Assembly (NCBI RefSeq): GCF_000187745.1
Contig: NZ_GL732493.1
Coordinates: forward strand, 1 to 36,917
DNA from: Streptococcus sp. M334
GTDB taxonomy: Bacteria; Bacillota; Bacilli; Lactobacillales; Streptococcaceae
Direction of reading: 5' to 3'
Length of the DNA stretch: 36,917 nucleotides
This document shows, one piece after another, positions 25,164 through 34,014 of the stretch (its first letter is position 1; every line of letters begins with the position of its first letter). The notes beneath the pieces are model-generated. The model did not search any database. It was not told the origin of the DNA and saw only the letters and a program-made list of their open reading frames with translations. A program made the translations under genes and the position numbers.

Positions 25164-28118
25164 TTAGTTTAGAAGTAGTACATTGTTCAACATTGCTCTT
25201 CCAGTCTCATAATTAGCCATCAATATTCCCAGTTCTCCTGTAAGAATTCCCCAATCATCACAATCATAAGTTAATTTATCCAGCAAATATAATTCACTCT
25301 CGGACAATATTTTTTTATTTATTTCAGAATTATCTCCTATAATAGAAGAAATAATTGTCAAATTGCCTACATTTCCATGACAGATAGAATTTTCTATATT
25401 TAATCTTTGATTCAATATTTCAGTTGCATAATATCGGACTTCTTCTTCTAAATATTGATCTGGAAATTCATTTACCATGAGATAGTGTTTAGCCTGTACG
25501 ATTCCTACAATTCCATTACACCAAGAATAGTACTTAGCATTTTTTCTTAAAGGTACAATCTTATCCGTTTTTAACTGCAAACGCTCTTTATTCAAATAAT
25601 CTTGTATGCAAAATATTATGTTATTCTTCTCTATCGATTCTTCATTACACAATTTAGAATATTTGAACAATTGTGTAATAACTCCATAGTTTCCATGTGC
25701 ATATCCTGGGTCATTTTCCATCCAATATCCTTGTTTCTTATATACTTCAATTAATTTCTCTACAATTTCTTCAGACATCACATGTGCTAATTGTACAACT
25801 TTAGAACTATGCACCATAACTTCTTCGATTTTTACAAGTACAGCCAGAATTCCTGCAAGACCCCCTATAATATCTAGATTGTCAAATTTTCTAACATCAT
25901 TATACGTGGATAACAAGATGTTATATATAAACTCTTCTGAATTGTCAACTGTCTTTATTCCTTTCTGTCTTAGCACACATGTAACATACAAATAGCCGTA
26001 AATACCAGTAAAAGCTCCTAATTTAGAAAGAGGGAAATTCCCCTGGCAACTTTCAATGTAATTATTGGTATAGTCTATAACACCTCGTAAAATTGATTCT
26101 AGTCTGTCATCCTGTATACTACTAATTCCTAAAATCATACCTGATGTACCACCATATAAATTATAATCCATTGGTGAAATTTCATAATTTTTATTCATGG
26201 CCAACATATTTAACCAACTAATTTCATCATTGAATTCTAGTTTCGCAGATAAAATACGTTCAATAATATTTGAACTTAATTTTTTTAATAGCTTTCTTTC
26301 TTTAAGTTTCTTATTTTTTATAAATAATTCGCTTCCCATAAAAGCCATATTTATAATTCTTTGTTGACGAAGCAAATTTTCTTCTGATAGACTACATATT
26401 CTCTTTGATACATTTTTAATAATGTTATCTCCCTCCAAAGAATATATTCGAGAATGAAGTCCATTATAAATCTCATTACTAGATGAACTAGTGTAAAAAA
26501 TTGGTACATCTCCTTTTCTAAGTTGATTAATTTCATCTTTAATCATACTTTTATCAAACTCATTGTCAACATTACCATATTCTAACATTCTAAGCATATA
26601 CATTTCGAAATCATATTTATTTCTTAATAAATCTGGATGATGGCTTGTTTCTAAAAACTGAACATATATATTTGTATTTCTATAAATATATCTTGTCTCA
26701 CAATTTTCAAAGTATTTCATAATCATTTTTTGAACTTTGTTCCTATTTTTTAGAATGATCCTGTAAATTAATTCAAATCCATACAAAACATTTTCTCTAT
26801 ATTCTTTACACGATACAGTCTTCCCCATATATCTTACAGTACTTGGGAAATCTTCTATCTCCTTAAATACATTCTCAATTCTAATTTCATCTGTACCAAT
26901 ATTAGTTAATTGATGTGTTTGGTAAGGAGATTCCCTTTTTTCTCCTGAATTTAATGCTCCAACTTCCATTCCTTTATCATTATTTACAGAATAGAGAGTC
27001 ATAGGTAAGATACCCACGCTATAAACAGAGTCAGCTACTACATCATACATTCTCTGGATACTAGAATCTATACTTTCCTTCTCACTAAAATGTAAAATAG
27101 TTTCATTATCAATTAAGTATGGATATGATTCACACGATAAAATATTCTCGCCATGATAGTCTTTTGCACCAAATATATGCAAAAAAGCCAAAAGCATTCC
27201 TATGTTTTCGTAGTACATTTCTACATCATGACGTGAGTTACATTCTTTTACTTCTACAAATTCGACAAAACTATAACTACTTTTACTTAGTGTTCGAGGA
27301 AGAAATAAAACATTTGGTAGACTGAATTGTGATGCAAATTCTTTAGAAAATAAATCTAAGTTGACGTCTACAGACATATTTCTTGGTTTATAAATTATCT
27401 TTCTCTTATTATTCAGTTCTAAAATACAAACACTCTTACCGTTAGAATGAGTATCTCCTACATTAAATTTTATATTTGATAATTTTAAATTTTCAAATCC
27501 AAAATATTTTTCTATATCTGATAAATTCATTTCAAAATTTGTAATTATTTCTTTCACATAATCAGATATATTTAAAAGTTTCCTATCTAATAATTCATAC
27601 AATACTGGATATTTCTGATAAAACTCCAATATATAATCTCTGCTTTTTAATAAAGTGTCTATAAAAAAGTTGTAACGTTTTTCAGAATCATCTCCTATTA
27701 AACGTGATGAACGTCTTAAATCATTAATTTCTAATACAACAGTACGATAACTAATATTCATACACATTTCAAAAAACATTGACTCTATTTCAATCAAAAA
27801 CTTTTCTTTATTCTCAACAGAAACTATGCTATTTAAGTACATAGATAATCTATTTATATACTTGTAACAAAGTGGCTTAAATAAAGATAACCAATGAATT
27901 CTAATTTTTAAATTTTCACTAGTTTCGTATGATTTCCAAGAATTATCACTCAGTTGTTGAGCAATGTATTCTCTCCCTAGTTGTTCATACTGTTTATGTT
28001 TCCTCTCCCACTCTCGGAGATTATTTTCTGTATTAGAAGTCAAAAACCGATCCAACTGTTCCTCATCACTAATATTATCACTAAATAATTTCAGCCATTT
28101 TTTAGATATATTAGACAT
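25164..28118 (-). CDS. lanM: LanM: bifunctional class II lanthipeptide synthetase
   Basis: The 984-residue protein starts at ATG 28116-28118 with AAGGAGG. The N-terminal dehydratase domain (about 70-600) has the kinase-like residues of LanM: KIIYKPRNMSVD (Lys and Arg near 244-246), DYHGENIL (about 320-327) and YLIDNET (about 334-340). The C-terminal LanC-like cyclase has the AHGNYG histidine (808) and zinc ligands Cys867 (SWCNGIVG), Cys913 and His914 (ICHGNVGN). It ends NNVLLLN like other complete LanM proteins. It dehydrates Ser/Thr of the precursors with ATP and joins Cys thiols to form lanthionine rings, in the cytoplasm. One LanM serves three precursors here. Confidence 0.95.
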   Translation of the reverse strand: MSNISKKWLKLFSDNISDEEQLDRFLTSNTENNLREWERKHKQYEQLGREYIAQQLSDNSWKSYETSENLKIRIHWLSLFKPLCYKYINRLSMYLNSIVSVENKEKFLIEIESMFFEMCMNISYRTVVLEINDLRRSSRLIGDDSEKRYNFFIDTLLKSRDYILEFYQKYPVLYELLDRKLLNISDYVKEIITNFEMNLSDIEKYFGFENLKLSNIKFNVGDTHSNGKSVCILELNNKRKIIYKPRNMSVDVNLDLFSKEFASQFSLPNVLFLPRTLSKSSYSFVEFVEVKECNSRHDVEMYYENIGMLLAFLHIFGAKDYHGENILSCESYPYLIDNETILHFSEKESIDSSIQRMYDVVADSVYSVGILPMTLYSVNNDKGMEVGALNSGEKRESPYQTHQLTNIGTDEIRIENVFKEIEDFPSTVRYMGKTVSCKEYRENVLYGFELIYRIILKNRNKVQKMIMKYFENCETRYIYRNTNIYVQFLETSHHPDLLRNKYDFEMYMLRMLEYGNVDNEFDKSMIKDEINQLRKGDVPIFYTSSSSNEIYNGLHSRIYSLEGDNIIKNVSKRICSLSEENLLRQQRIINMAFMGSELFIKNKKLKERKLLKKLSSNIIERILSAKLEFNDEISWLNMLAMNKNYEISPMDYNLYGGTSGMILGISSIQDDRLESILRGVIDYTNNYIESCQGNFPLSKLGAFTGIYGYLYVTCVLRQKGIKTVDNSEEFIYNILLSTYNDVRKFDNLDIIGGLAGILAVLVKIEEVMVHSSKVVQLAHVMSEEIVEKLIEVYKKQGYWMENDPGYAHGNYGVITQLFKYSKLCNEESIEKNNIIFCIQDYLNKERLQLKTDKIVPLRKNAKYYSWCNGIVGIVQAKHYLMVNEFPDQYLEEEVRYYATEILNQRLNIENSICHGNVGNLTIISSIIGDNSEINKKILSESELYLLDKLTYDCDDWGILTGELGILMANYETGRAMLNNVLLLN

Positions 28119-28189
28119 AATAAATTCCTCCTTGCTTCCATGATGTTAACAAATTTTAGAATATTTTAAATGAGTAATATGTGCACTTT

Positions 28190-28363
28190 TTAAATATCTC
28201 TGCTCTTTTGATATACAAACTTTTCTTTATTTAATTGATTTATAAACTTATCCATCTTAAATATCATTTTTTCATAACTATCGTTCTCTAATTCTATTCG
28301 AATATCTAACTCCTATAGCTCCTTCTCAACAACATCAATGCCAATTTCCTCAGTTATATTCAT
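28190..28363 (-). pseudogene. Small ORF upstream of lanM, broken by one stop codon
   Basis: A minus-strand frame from ATG 28361-28363 reads MNITEEIGIDVVEKEL, meets TAG, then continues in frame as ELDIRIELENDSYEKM and FKMDKFINQLNKEKF to TAA 28190-28192. Without the stop this would be a 57-residue, highly charged, probably helical protein. The codon pattern after the stop looks protein-like. The start lacks a good SD. The TAG is followed by a GGAG sequence, but no ATG follows at the right distance. It may be the remnant of a locus-specific helper or regulator. I do not recognise a family. Confidence 0.4.
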
Positions 28364-28432
28364 TTTTTAAAGATTCAACTTCATTTTTTGCTTGTTTTCA
28401 ATTGAAGACAGCAAATATTTTGCTACTTGATT

Positions 28433-28547
28433 TATACTCAATGAAAATCAAAGAGCAAACTAGGAAACTAGCCGCAGGTTGCTCAAAGTACAGCGTTGAG
28501 GTTACAGATAAAGCTGACGTGGTTTGAAGAGATTTTCGAAGAGTATA
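28433..28547. repeat. BOX element lacking most of boxB (boxA-boxC)
   Basis: It begins TATACTCAATGAAAATCAAA, passes through the CCGCAGGTTGCTCAAA part of boxA, and goes almost directly to the GACGTGGTTTGAAGAGATTT part of boxC, ending GAAGAGTATA. The internal boxB is short or absent compared with 33819-33963. BOX repeats are characteristic of pneumococcus and its relatives. Confidence 0.85.
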
Positions 28548-28628
28548 GGTAGTTTGCACCAAGTTATAAAAATTACCAGAGACTATCAAAAACTCAATTT
28601 CAGGAGAATATAAAGTAAATCTTCCCAC

Positions 28629-28682
28629 AAAAAAACGCATCATATCAAGATTTTTGTTGAACACTTGATATGATGCGTTTTT
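28629..28682 (-). terminator. Terminator of the LysM gene
   Basis: Perfect 19-bp stem (28631-28649 with 28664-28682) with a 14-base loop and a minus-strand run of seven T (28635-28629). Confidence 0.9.
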
Positions 28683-28738
28683 CTAATTTTAAAGGCTTTT
28701 TGCCCAACCTCTTTACATCTTATTCTGCTAGTTAGTTC

Positions 28739-29380
28739 TTAATACCAGCCGTTGTTAAGCCAGAAATTTTTAGCGGCTGTCCATGAACCGTAACGTCCTG
28801 CAACGTAGGCATCTGCTACACGTTCTTGGTTTTCAGCTGAGTAGTCACCGTTCAAGTATGAATCTGTCAATTGGTAACGTCCGATGTAACGTCCGTTTGT
28901 AGCTGTGTAGCTACCGCCTGATTCTTTTTGAGCGATCCATTCTTTAGCTTCTGCTTCAGATTCGCTTACAGTTGTAGCTGGTGCTGAAACTTCTGTTGAA
29001 ACTACTGTTTCTTCTGCTACTGCTTCACTTGACACTGGAGCTGCTACTTCTGTAGTTTCTGTTACTGGAGCTGAAACAGTTTCATCTTGAGCTGCTGGTG
29101 CTGCATAAGTAGTTGGCGCTGGTGTTGTAGCAGGCGCTACAGGGCCATCGATAACCAACTCTTGACCAACATAAATCAAATGAATGTTATCAATGTGGTT
29201 GTTTTCTGCCAATTTTTCAACAGTTGTGTTGTGAGTTTCAGCGATTTCTGAAAGTGTATCACCTTCTTTAACAGTGTAAGTTGACGATTCTTGAGCAGAT
29301 ACAAATGATGGAGCAAATACTGCAAACAAGGCAGCTACTCCTGCAAGAGTTGTTTTAATCTTTTTAGATGTTGATTTCAT
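28739..29380 (-). CDS. Secreted LysM protein with C-terminal lysozyme/transglycosylase-like domain
   Basis: The 213-residue protein has a signal peptide ending FVSA (residue 29), then a LysM peptidoglycan-binding domain (about 34-78: YTVKEGDTLSEIAETHNTTV...YVGQELVI). A long Ala/Pro/Thr/Val/Glu linker follows (about 80-140). The C-terminal part (about 148-213) contains EWIAQKESGGSYTATNGRY and YQLTDSY, ending WLNNGWY. This end resembles small transglycosylase-like domains of cell-wall proteins, with Glu of KESGG as the likely catalytic residue. It acts outside the cell on peptidoglycan. The start has AAGGAG. It is divergent from sdaAB and single-gene, with its own terminator. The catalytic role is family inference. 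Confidence 0.88.
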   Translation of the reverse strand: MKSTSKKIKTTLAGVAALFAVFAPSFVSAQESSTYTVKEGDTLSEIAETHNTTVEKLAENNHIDNIHLIYVGQELVIDGPVAPATTPAPTTYAAPAAQDETVSAPVTETTEVAAPVSSEAVAEETVVSTEVSAPATTVSESEAEAKEWIAQKESGGSYTATNGRYIGRYQLTDSYLNGDYSAENQERVADAYVAGRYGSWTAAKNFWLNNGWY

Positions 29381-29581
29381 ATTTGAAAATTCTCCTTCTT
29401 TCTATACTTCTATCATACCCTTTAAATATTACCGTTTCTTGACACTTTTATGTAGAAATATTACAAAATTATTTTTTATTTCCCTAAATAAGCTATTTTT
29501 GTCATAAAAGTCGCTATTTTATGCTGTTTATGGCATTAAAAAGGTTTTCATCCACAATTAAAGTCAAGACCCTCATTCTTT

Positions 29582-29589
29582 GATATAAT
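29582..29589 (+). promoter_or_regulatory. Extended -10 promoter of sdaAB-sdaAA
   Basis: TGATATAAT (TG motif directly ahead of TATAAT at 29584-29589), 30 bases before the start codon. The -35 (AAGTCA at 17 bases) is weak, as is common with extended -10 promoters in streptococci. Confidence 0.65.
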
Positions 29590-29619
29590 AGAGATAAGAA
29601 TTTTTATAAGGGGAAACTG

Positions 29620-30291
29620 ATGAAATCACTTCGTTTTCAATCTGTCTTTGATATCATCGGACCAGTTATGATTGGCCCATCTAGTAGTCATACCGCTGGT
29701 GCTGTGCGTATTGGGAAGATTGTCTCTTCCATTTTTGATGATACTCCGACAGAAGTTGAATTCCAACTTTTTAACTCATTTGCCAAAACCTATCGTGGTC
29801 ACGGAACAGACCTAGCCCTTGTTGCTGGTATTTTAGGCATGGATACAGATGATCCTGAAATCCCAAATAGCTTGGAAATTGCCCACAAGCGTGGCATTAA
29901 GATTGTCTGGACCATTCAGAAAGACAGTAATGCCCCTCACCCAAACACTACTAAAATTACCGTTAAAAATGCCCACAAGACCATCAGCGTGACGGGTATT
30001 TCTATCGGTGGAGGAAATATTCAGGTCACCGAACTCAATGGCTTTGCCGTCTCTCTCAATATGAATACACCAACTATCATCATCGTTCATCAAGATATTC
30101 CAGGTATGATTGCCCTCGTAACGGAGGCACTTTCTCGCTATGATATCAATATCGCCCAGATGAACGTTACTCGTGAAAAAGCTGGTGAAAAAGCCATTAT
30201 GATTATCGAAGTTGACAGTCGCAACTGTGATGAGGCCATCGAAGAAATTCGAAAAATCCCTCATCTCCACAATGTCAATTTCTTTAAATAG
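29620..30291 (+). CDS. sdaAB: L-serine dehydratase, iron-sulfur-dependent, beta subunit
   Basis: The 223-residue protein has the conserved N-terminal segment GPVMIGPSSSHTAGAVRIG (about 14-32) and a C-terminal ACT domain (about 148-220: TIIIVHQDIPGMIALVTEAL...IAQMNVTREKAGEKAIMIIEV). In Gram-positive bacteria the enzyme is split into this beta subunit and the alpha subunit encoded next. Together they convert L-serine to pyruvate and ammonia, using a [4Fe-4S] cluster that acts as a Lewis acid. AAGGGG lies ahead of the ATG. The alpha gene begins 8 bases after the stop, so the two are coupled. Confidence 0.95.
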   Translation: MKSLRFQSVFDIIGPVMIGPSSSHTAGAVRIGKIVSSIFDDTPTEVEFQLFNSFAKTYRGHGTDLALVAGILGMDTDDPEIPNSLEIAHKRGIKIVWTIQKDSNAPHPNTTKITVKNAHKTISVTGISIGGGNIQVTELNGFAVSLNMNTPTIIIVHQDIPGMIALVTEALSRYDINIAQMNVTREKAGEKAIMIIEVDSRNCDEAIEEIRKIPHLHNVNFFK

Positions 30292-30299
30292 GAGGAAGC

Positions 30300-31172
30300 A
30301 TGTTTTATTCTATTAAAGAATTGGTCGAGCAAGCAGATCTGGACTTTCAAGGAAATGTCGCAGAACTCATGATTACAACAGAGTTTGAATTGACAGGTCG
30401 CGAACGTGAAGAAGTCCTCCTTCTCATGGAACGCAATCTGGAAGTCATGAAAGCCTCTGTCCAACTTGGCCTCAATGAAAATAAATCTCGTAGTGGCCTG
30501 ACAGGTGGAGATGCTGCTAAACTGGATCACTATATCAAAAGTGGAAAAACTCTGTCAGATTACACGATTCTCTCTGCTGCCCGAAATGCTATCGCAGTCA
30601 ATGAACACAATGCTAAAATGGGCTTGGTCTGCGCTACTCCGACCGCAGGAAGTGCTGGCTGTCTGCCATCCGTTCTCACTGCTGCGATTGAAAAATTAGA
30701 CCTCAGCCACGAGCAACAGCTGGATTTCCTCTTTACTGCGGGTGCCTTTGGACTAGTCATCGCAAATAATGCCTCTATCTCAGGTGCTGAGGGCGGTTGC
30801 CAGGCCGAAGTCGGTTCTGCCTCTGCTATGAGTGCTGCAGCCTTGACTCTAGCTGCCGGTGGGACACCCTACCAAGCCAGTCAAGCCATTGCCTTTGTCA
30901 TTAAAAATATGCTAGGCCTCATCTGTGACCCTGTTGCCGGCTTAGTTGAAGTTCCCTGTGTCAAACGCAATGCCATGGGAGCTAGCTTTGCCTTCATCGC
31001 AGCAGACATGGCCCTGGCAGGTATCGAATCTAAAATTCCTGTGGATGAAGTTATCGATTCCATGTACCAAGTAGGAGCAAGCATGCCAACTGCCTTCCGT
31101 GAAACAGCTGAAGGTGGACTCGCTGCCACCCCTACTGGTCGCCGCCTCCAAAAAGAAATTTTCGGAGAATAA
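30300..31172 (+). CDS. sdaAA: L-serine dehydratase, iron-sulfur-dependent, alpha subunit
   Basis: The 290-residue protein carries the cluster-binding cysteines in TPTAGSAGCLPSVL, EGGCQAEVGSASAM and ICDPVAGLVEVPCVKRNA. The N-terminal segment SRSGLTGGDAAKLDHY is also conserved. It is the catalytic partner of the beta subunit just upstream; both act in the cytoplasm on serine. AGGAGG lies close ahead of the ATG. The HAD phosphatase gene starts 21 bases downstream and probably belongs to the same transcript. Confidence 0.95.
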   Translation: MFYSIKELVEQADLDFQGNVAELMITTEFELTGREREEVLLLMERNLEVMKASVQLGLNENKSRSGLTGGDAAKLDHYIKSGKTLSDYTILSAARNAIAVNEHNAKMGLVCATPTAGSAGCLPSVLTAAIEKLDLSHEQQLDFLFTAGAFGLVIANNASISGAEGGCQAEVGSASAMSAAALTLAAGGTPYQASQAIAFVIKNMLGLICDPVAGLVEVPCVKRNAMGASFAFIAADMALAGIESKIPVDEVIDSMYQVGASMPTAFRETAEGGLAATPTGRRLQKEIFGE

Positions 31173-31193
31173 GCTTATCAAATAGGAGAAACC

Positions 31194-31826
31194 ATGACCT
31201 CTATCGCAGCTATTTTTTTCGATCTGGATGGAACCCTCGTTGACAGTTCTATCGGGATTCACAATGCCTTTACCTATACCTTTAAGGAGCTGGGAGTGCC
31301 TAGCCCTGATGCCAAAACTATTCGTGGTTTTATGGGCCCACCCCTCGAAAGTAGTTTTGCAACCTGCCTGCCCAAAGAACAAATCGCTGAGGCTGTGCAG
31401 ATATACCGTTCTTACTACAAGGCAAAAGGCATCTATGAAGCTCAACTCTTTCCTCAGATTGTAGACTTGCTTGAGGAGCTATCAAGCAGTTATCCACTCT
31501 ACATCACCACGACAAAAAATACTCCAACCGCCCAAGACATGGCTAAAAATTTGGGAATCTATCATTTCTTTGATGGCATTTATGGTTCCAGCCCTGAAGC
31601 ACCCCATAAGGCAGATGTCATTCGCCAAGCCTTACAGACGCATCAACTAGCAGCAGAACAAGCCATCATCATCGGAGATACCAAGTTTGATATGCTAGGA
31701 GCTCAAGAAACAGGCATTCAGAAATTGGCCGTCACTTGGGGATTTGGAGAGCAAGCAGACTTGCTAAACTATCATCCTGATTTTATCGCTCACAAACCCT
31801 TAGAAATTTTGGAGTATTTTCAATAA
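31194..31826 (+). CDS. HAD-family hydrolase, phosphoglycolate phosphatase-like
   Basis: The 210-residue protein starts with HAD motif I FFDLDGTLVDSS (nucleophile Asp about residue 10). Motif II is ITTTKNT, motif III the Lys in HKADVIRQAL, and motif IV IIIGDTKFDMLGAQ. The helical cap (about 17-85) matches the Gph/PGMB-like subfamily. Its substrate could be phosphoglycolate or another small phosphate ester; sequence does not decide. AGGAG lies ahead of the ATG. It is third after the serine dehydratase genes and before the bidirectional terminator. Confidence 0.88.
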   Translation: MTSIAAIFFDLDGTLVDSSIGIHNAFTYTFKELGVPSPDAKTIRGFMGPPLESSFATCLPKEQIAEAVQIYRSYYKAKGIYEAQLFPQIVDLLEELSSSYPLYITTTKNTPTAQDMAKNLGIYHFFDGIYGSSPEAPHKADVIRQALQTHQLAAEQAIIIGDTKFDMLGAQETGIQKLAVTWGFGEQADLLNYHPDFIAHKPLEILEYFQ

Positions 31827-31882
31827 CATAGACTGGGCAATAACTCTATTTCAGAAGAAAATGGAGCAAGTTTCTACATAAC

Positions 31883-31936
31883 AAAACGCATATTATCAAG
31901 CTCTTCTGACCTGATAATATGCGTTTTTCTTTTTTA
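31883..31936. terminator. Bidirectional terminator between convergent genes
   Basis: AAAACGCATATTATCA (31883-31898) pairs with TGATAATATGCGTTTT (31912-31927). A T-rich run follows on the plus strand, and a shorter one on the minus strand. It ends both the serine dehydratase/HAD unit and the dehydratase gene on the other side. Confidence 0.88.
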
Positions 31937-33784
31937 TTCAACGTGGGTTGTTTGATTGGCAAAGGCGATAATGGCTTGCTTCAACTCATCTCCACTGAGA
32001 GTACGGAACTCTTCAATTTTTTGGTCGATAGCTTCTAGAGGCATGACATTAACCTTACCAACGAAAATTTTATCCATAACCTGGTTGTCAACGAGTTCGG
32101 TTGATACTAAGAGTTCTTCGTAAAGTTTTTCGCCTGGTCGGATTCCAACTTCAACGATTGGAATTTCGCTTTCGGTGTGTCCACTTAGAAGGACCATTTT
32201 CTTGGCCAAGTCATAAATCTTGACTGGTTTGCCCATATCAAGGATAAAGACTTCCCCATCCTTGGCATAAGCACCAGCATGGATAACCAAACGGCTAGCT
32301 TCTGGAATGGTCATGAAGTAACGGGTCATGCGGAAGTCTGTCACCGTTACAGGCCCACCTTCAGCAATCTGACGTTCAAAGACTGGAATCACACTACCAC
32401 GGCTACCAAGAACATTCCCAAAACGGACTGCACAGTAGGTCGATTGGCTACGTTGGTTAAAGCCAGTGACAATCAACTCAGCCACGCGCTTGGTTGCTCC
32501 CATAACATTGGGTGGATTAACCGCCTTATCTGTCGAAATCATAACCATCTTAGGTACTTTGGCTTCATCAACAGCCTTAGCAACGTTGTAAGTTCCACGG
32601 ATATTGTTTTTGAAGGCTTCTTTTGGATTGCGCTCCATCATAGGAACGTGCTTGTGGGCAGCCGCATGATAAACAATAGCTGGCTTGTACTGCTCAAAGA
32701 CTTGCAAGAGACGGTCATAGTCTTGAATGTCCGCAATCACAGGCACATAATCAATCCCTTGGAACTTGCGAATCAATTCATGATACACAAGGTAGATTGA
32801 ATTTTCCCCGTGACCGAGCAAGACAATGCGTTCAGGATTGAAACGGCTAACTTGGCGACAGATTTCAGAACCGATTGAGCCACCAGCACCTGTGACTAAG
32901 ATTGTCTTACCTGTCAATTCTGCGCCCAGTCGCGATTCGTCAAGACGAATTTCCTGACGTCCCAAAAGGTCCGTAATATCAATTTTTTGGAAGCCAGTAC
33001 CTGCTTGGTGAAGTCCCTGAACAACGGTTTCAACCTTAGGCATCTTATAACATTTGACTCCCAGCTTATTACACATCTGCAAGATACGTTCATATTCTGA
33101 CGGGTCAAGCGACGGAATCGCAACGATCACACGCTCGATTTGGTGGCGTTTGGCTAATTCAGGCAAATTGTCATAAGAGCCCAAAACAGGGATACCACCA
33201 AGTTTTTGACCCTTTTTCTTTTCATCCTTATCCAAAATACCAACAAGTTCTAATTCACTGGTTGGGTGTTGGTAGCTGTTCATAAAGAGAGCTCCACCAT
33301 CGCCAGCACCAATCAAGAAGGTACGACGATGTTCCCCATCACCACTGCCTTTTTTGCGTTTAGAGTAGATTAACTGCCAAGTAATCCGTGGCAATAAAAT
33401 CAAGAAGGTACTCAACAAGATAAAGAGCACAATAAAACGGATGGAGAAGAGTGGCAAGAAGGCATAGCAGATACTATATGACAGGATACTGCTTGCAGTC
33501 ACACCAAAAAAGATTTTCATGAAATCCGTAATCTTGCTGTAACGACTAATACTAGCGTTCAACCCCCAAAATGCAATCATCAATTGATAGAACAAGAAGG
33601 CTAAACTCGTATAGATAATGTAGTCAACAGGGGCTGGATTAATCAATCCGTAGAATAAGATATAAGATACAATGATGGAAACCACCATACTCAAAATATC
33701 AAATATTCCCCAGAAAACCTGCTTTTGTTGTTTATTTAAAATTTCCACCAGATCAATCACATAATCTGTGAGTTTTTTATTCAT
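31934..33784 (-). CDS. Membrane-anchored UDP-sugar 4,6-dehydratase (CapD/PglF-like)
   Basis: The 616-residue protein has four N-terminal membrane helices (about 25-140) and a first nucleotide-binding-like domain (FLIGAGDGGALFM, about 156-168). The catalytic SDR domain has the NAD motif VTGAGGSIGSEI (about 297-308). The active-site segment is ISTDKAVNPPNVMGATKR, in which Met428 replaces the usual Tyr of YxxxK. The same TDK...Met arrangement is known in Campylobacter PglF. Such enzymes convert UDP-GlcNAc to the 4-keto-6-deoxy sugar for surface glycans. SD GGAGG lies ahead of ATG 33782-33784. A GT2 gene lies upstream on the same strand beyond a BOX, consistent with polysaccharide synthesis outside the main capsule locus. 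Confidence 0.92.
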   Translation of the reverse strand: MNKKLTDYVIDLVEILNKQQKQVFWGIFDILSMVVSIIVSYILFYGLINPAPVDYIIYTSLAFLFYQLMIAFWGLNASISRYSKITDFMKIFFGVTASSILSYSICYAFLPLFSIRFIVLFILLSTFLILLPRITWQLIYSKRKKGSGDGEHRRTFLIGAGDGGALFMNSYQHPTSELELVGILDKDEKKKGQKLGGIPVLGSYDNLPELAKRHQIERVIVAIPSLDPSEYERILQMCNKLGVKCYKMPKVETVVQGLHQAGTGFQKIDITDLLGRQEIRLDESRLGAELTGKTILVTGAGGSIGSEICRQVSRFNPERIVLLGHGENSIYLVYHELIRKFQGIDYVPVIADIQDYDRLLQVFEQYKPAIVYHAAAHKHVPMMERNPKEAFKNNIRGTYNVAKAVDEAKVPKMVMISTDKAVNPPNVMGATKRVAELIVTGFNQRSQSTYCAVRFGNVLGSRGSVIPVFERQIAEGGPVTVTDFRMTRYFMTIPEASRLVIHAGAYAKDGEVFILDMGKPVKIYDLAKKMVLLSGHTESEIPIVEVGIRPGEKLYEELLVSTELVDNQVMDKIFVGKVNVMPLEAIDQKIEEFRTLSGDELKQAIIAFANQTTHVE

Positions 33785-33818
33785 AGAAGTTTACTCCTCC
33801 TTAAAAGAGTTGGATGAT

Positions 33819-33963
33819 TATACTCAATGAAAATCAAAGAGCAAACTAGCCGCAGGTTGCTCAAAACACTGTTTTGAGGTTGTGGATAAGACTGACAAAG
33901 TCAGGAACATATATCTACGGCAAGGCGTCGTTGACGCGGTTTGAAGAGATTTTCGAAGAATAT
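33819..33963. repeat. BOX element (boxA-boxB-boxC)
   Basis: It begins TATACTCAATGAAAATCAAA. boxA (to about 33875) is followed by a boxB-like GTTGTGGATAAGACTGAC and then boxC with CTACGGCAAGGCGTCGTTGA, a variant of the site used by the BOXA1R typing primer. It ends TTTCGAAGAATA. It occupies the 230-base gap between the dehydratase and glycosyltransferase genes. Confidence 0.93.
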
Positions 33964-34014
33964 TATATTGTTATTATAACACTTTTTATCCAGTTTACGA
34001 TTTGCTACAATCTT

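Noticed and set aside
28398..28664. 88-codon minus-strand frame
   Set aside because: It covers the BOX element and part of the LysM terminator; the apparent protein is translated repeat sequence.
29390..29480. Possible WalR-type box ahead of the LysM gene
   Set aside because: Cell-wall LysM genes are often in that regulon, but I could not find two correctly spaced TGTAA-type half-sites.
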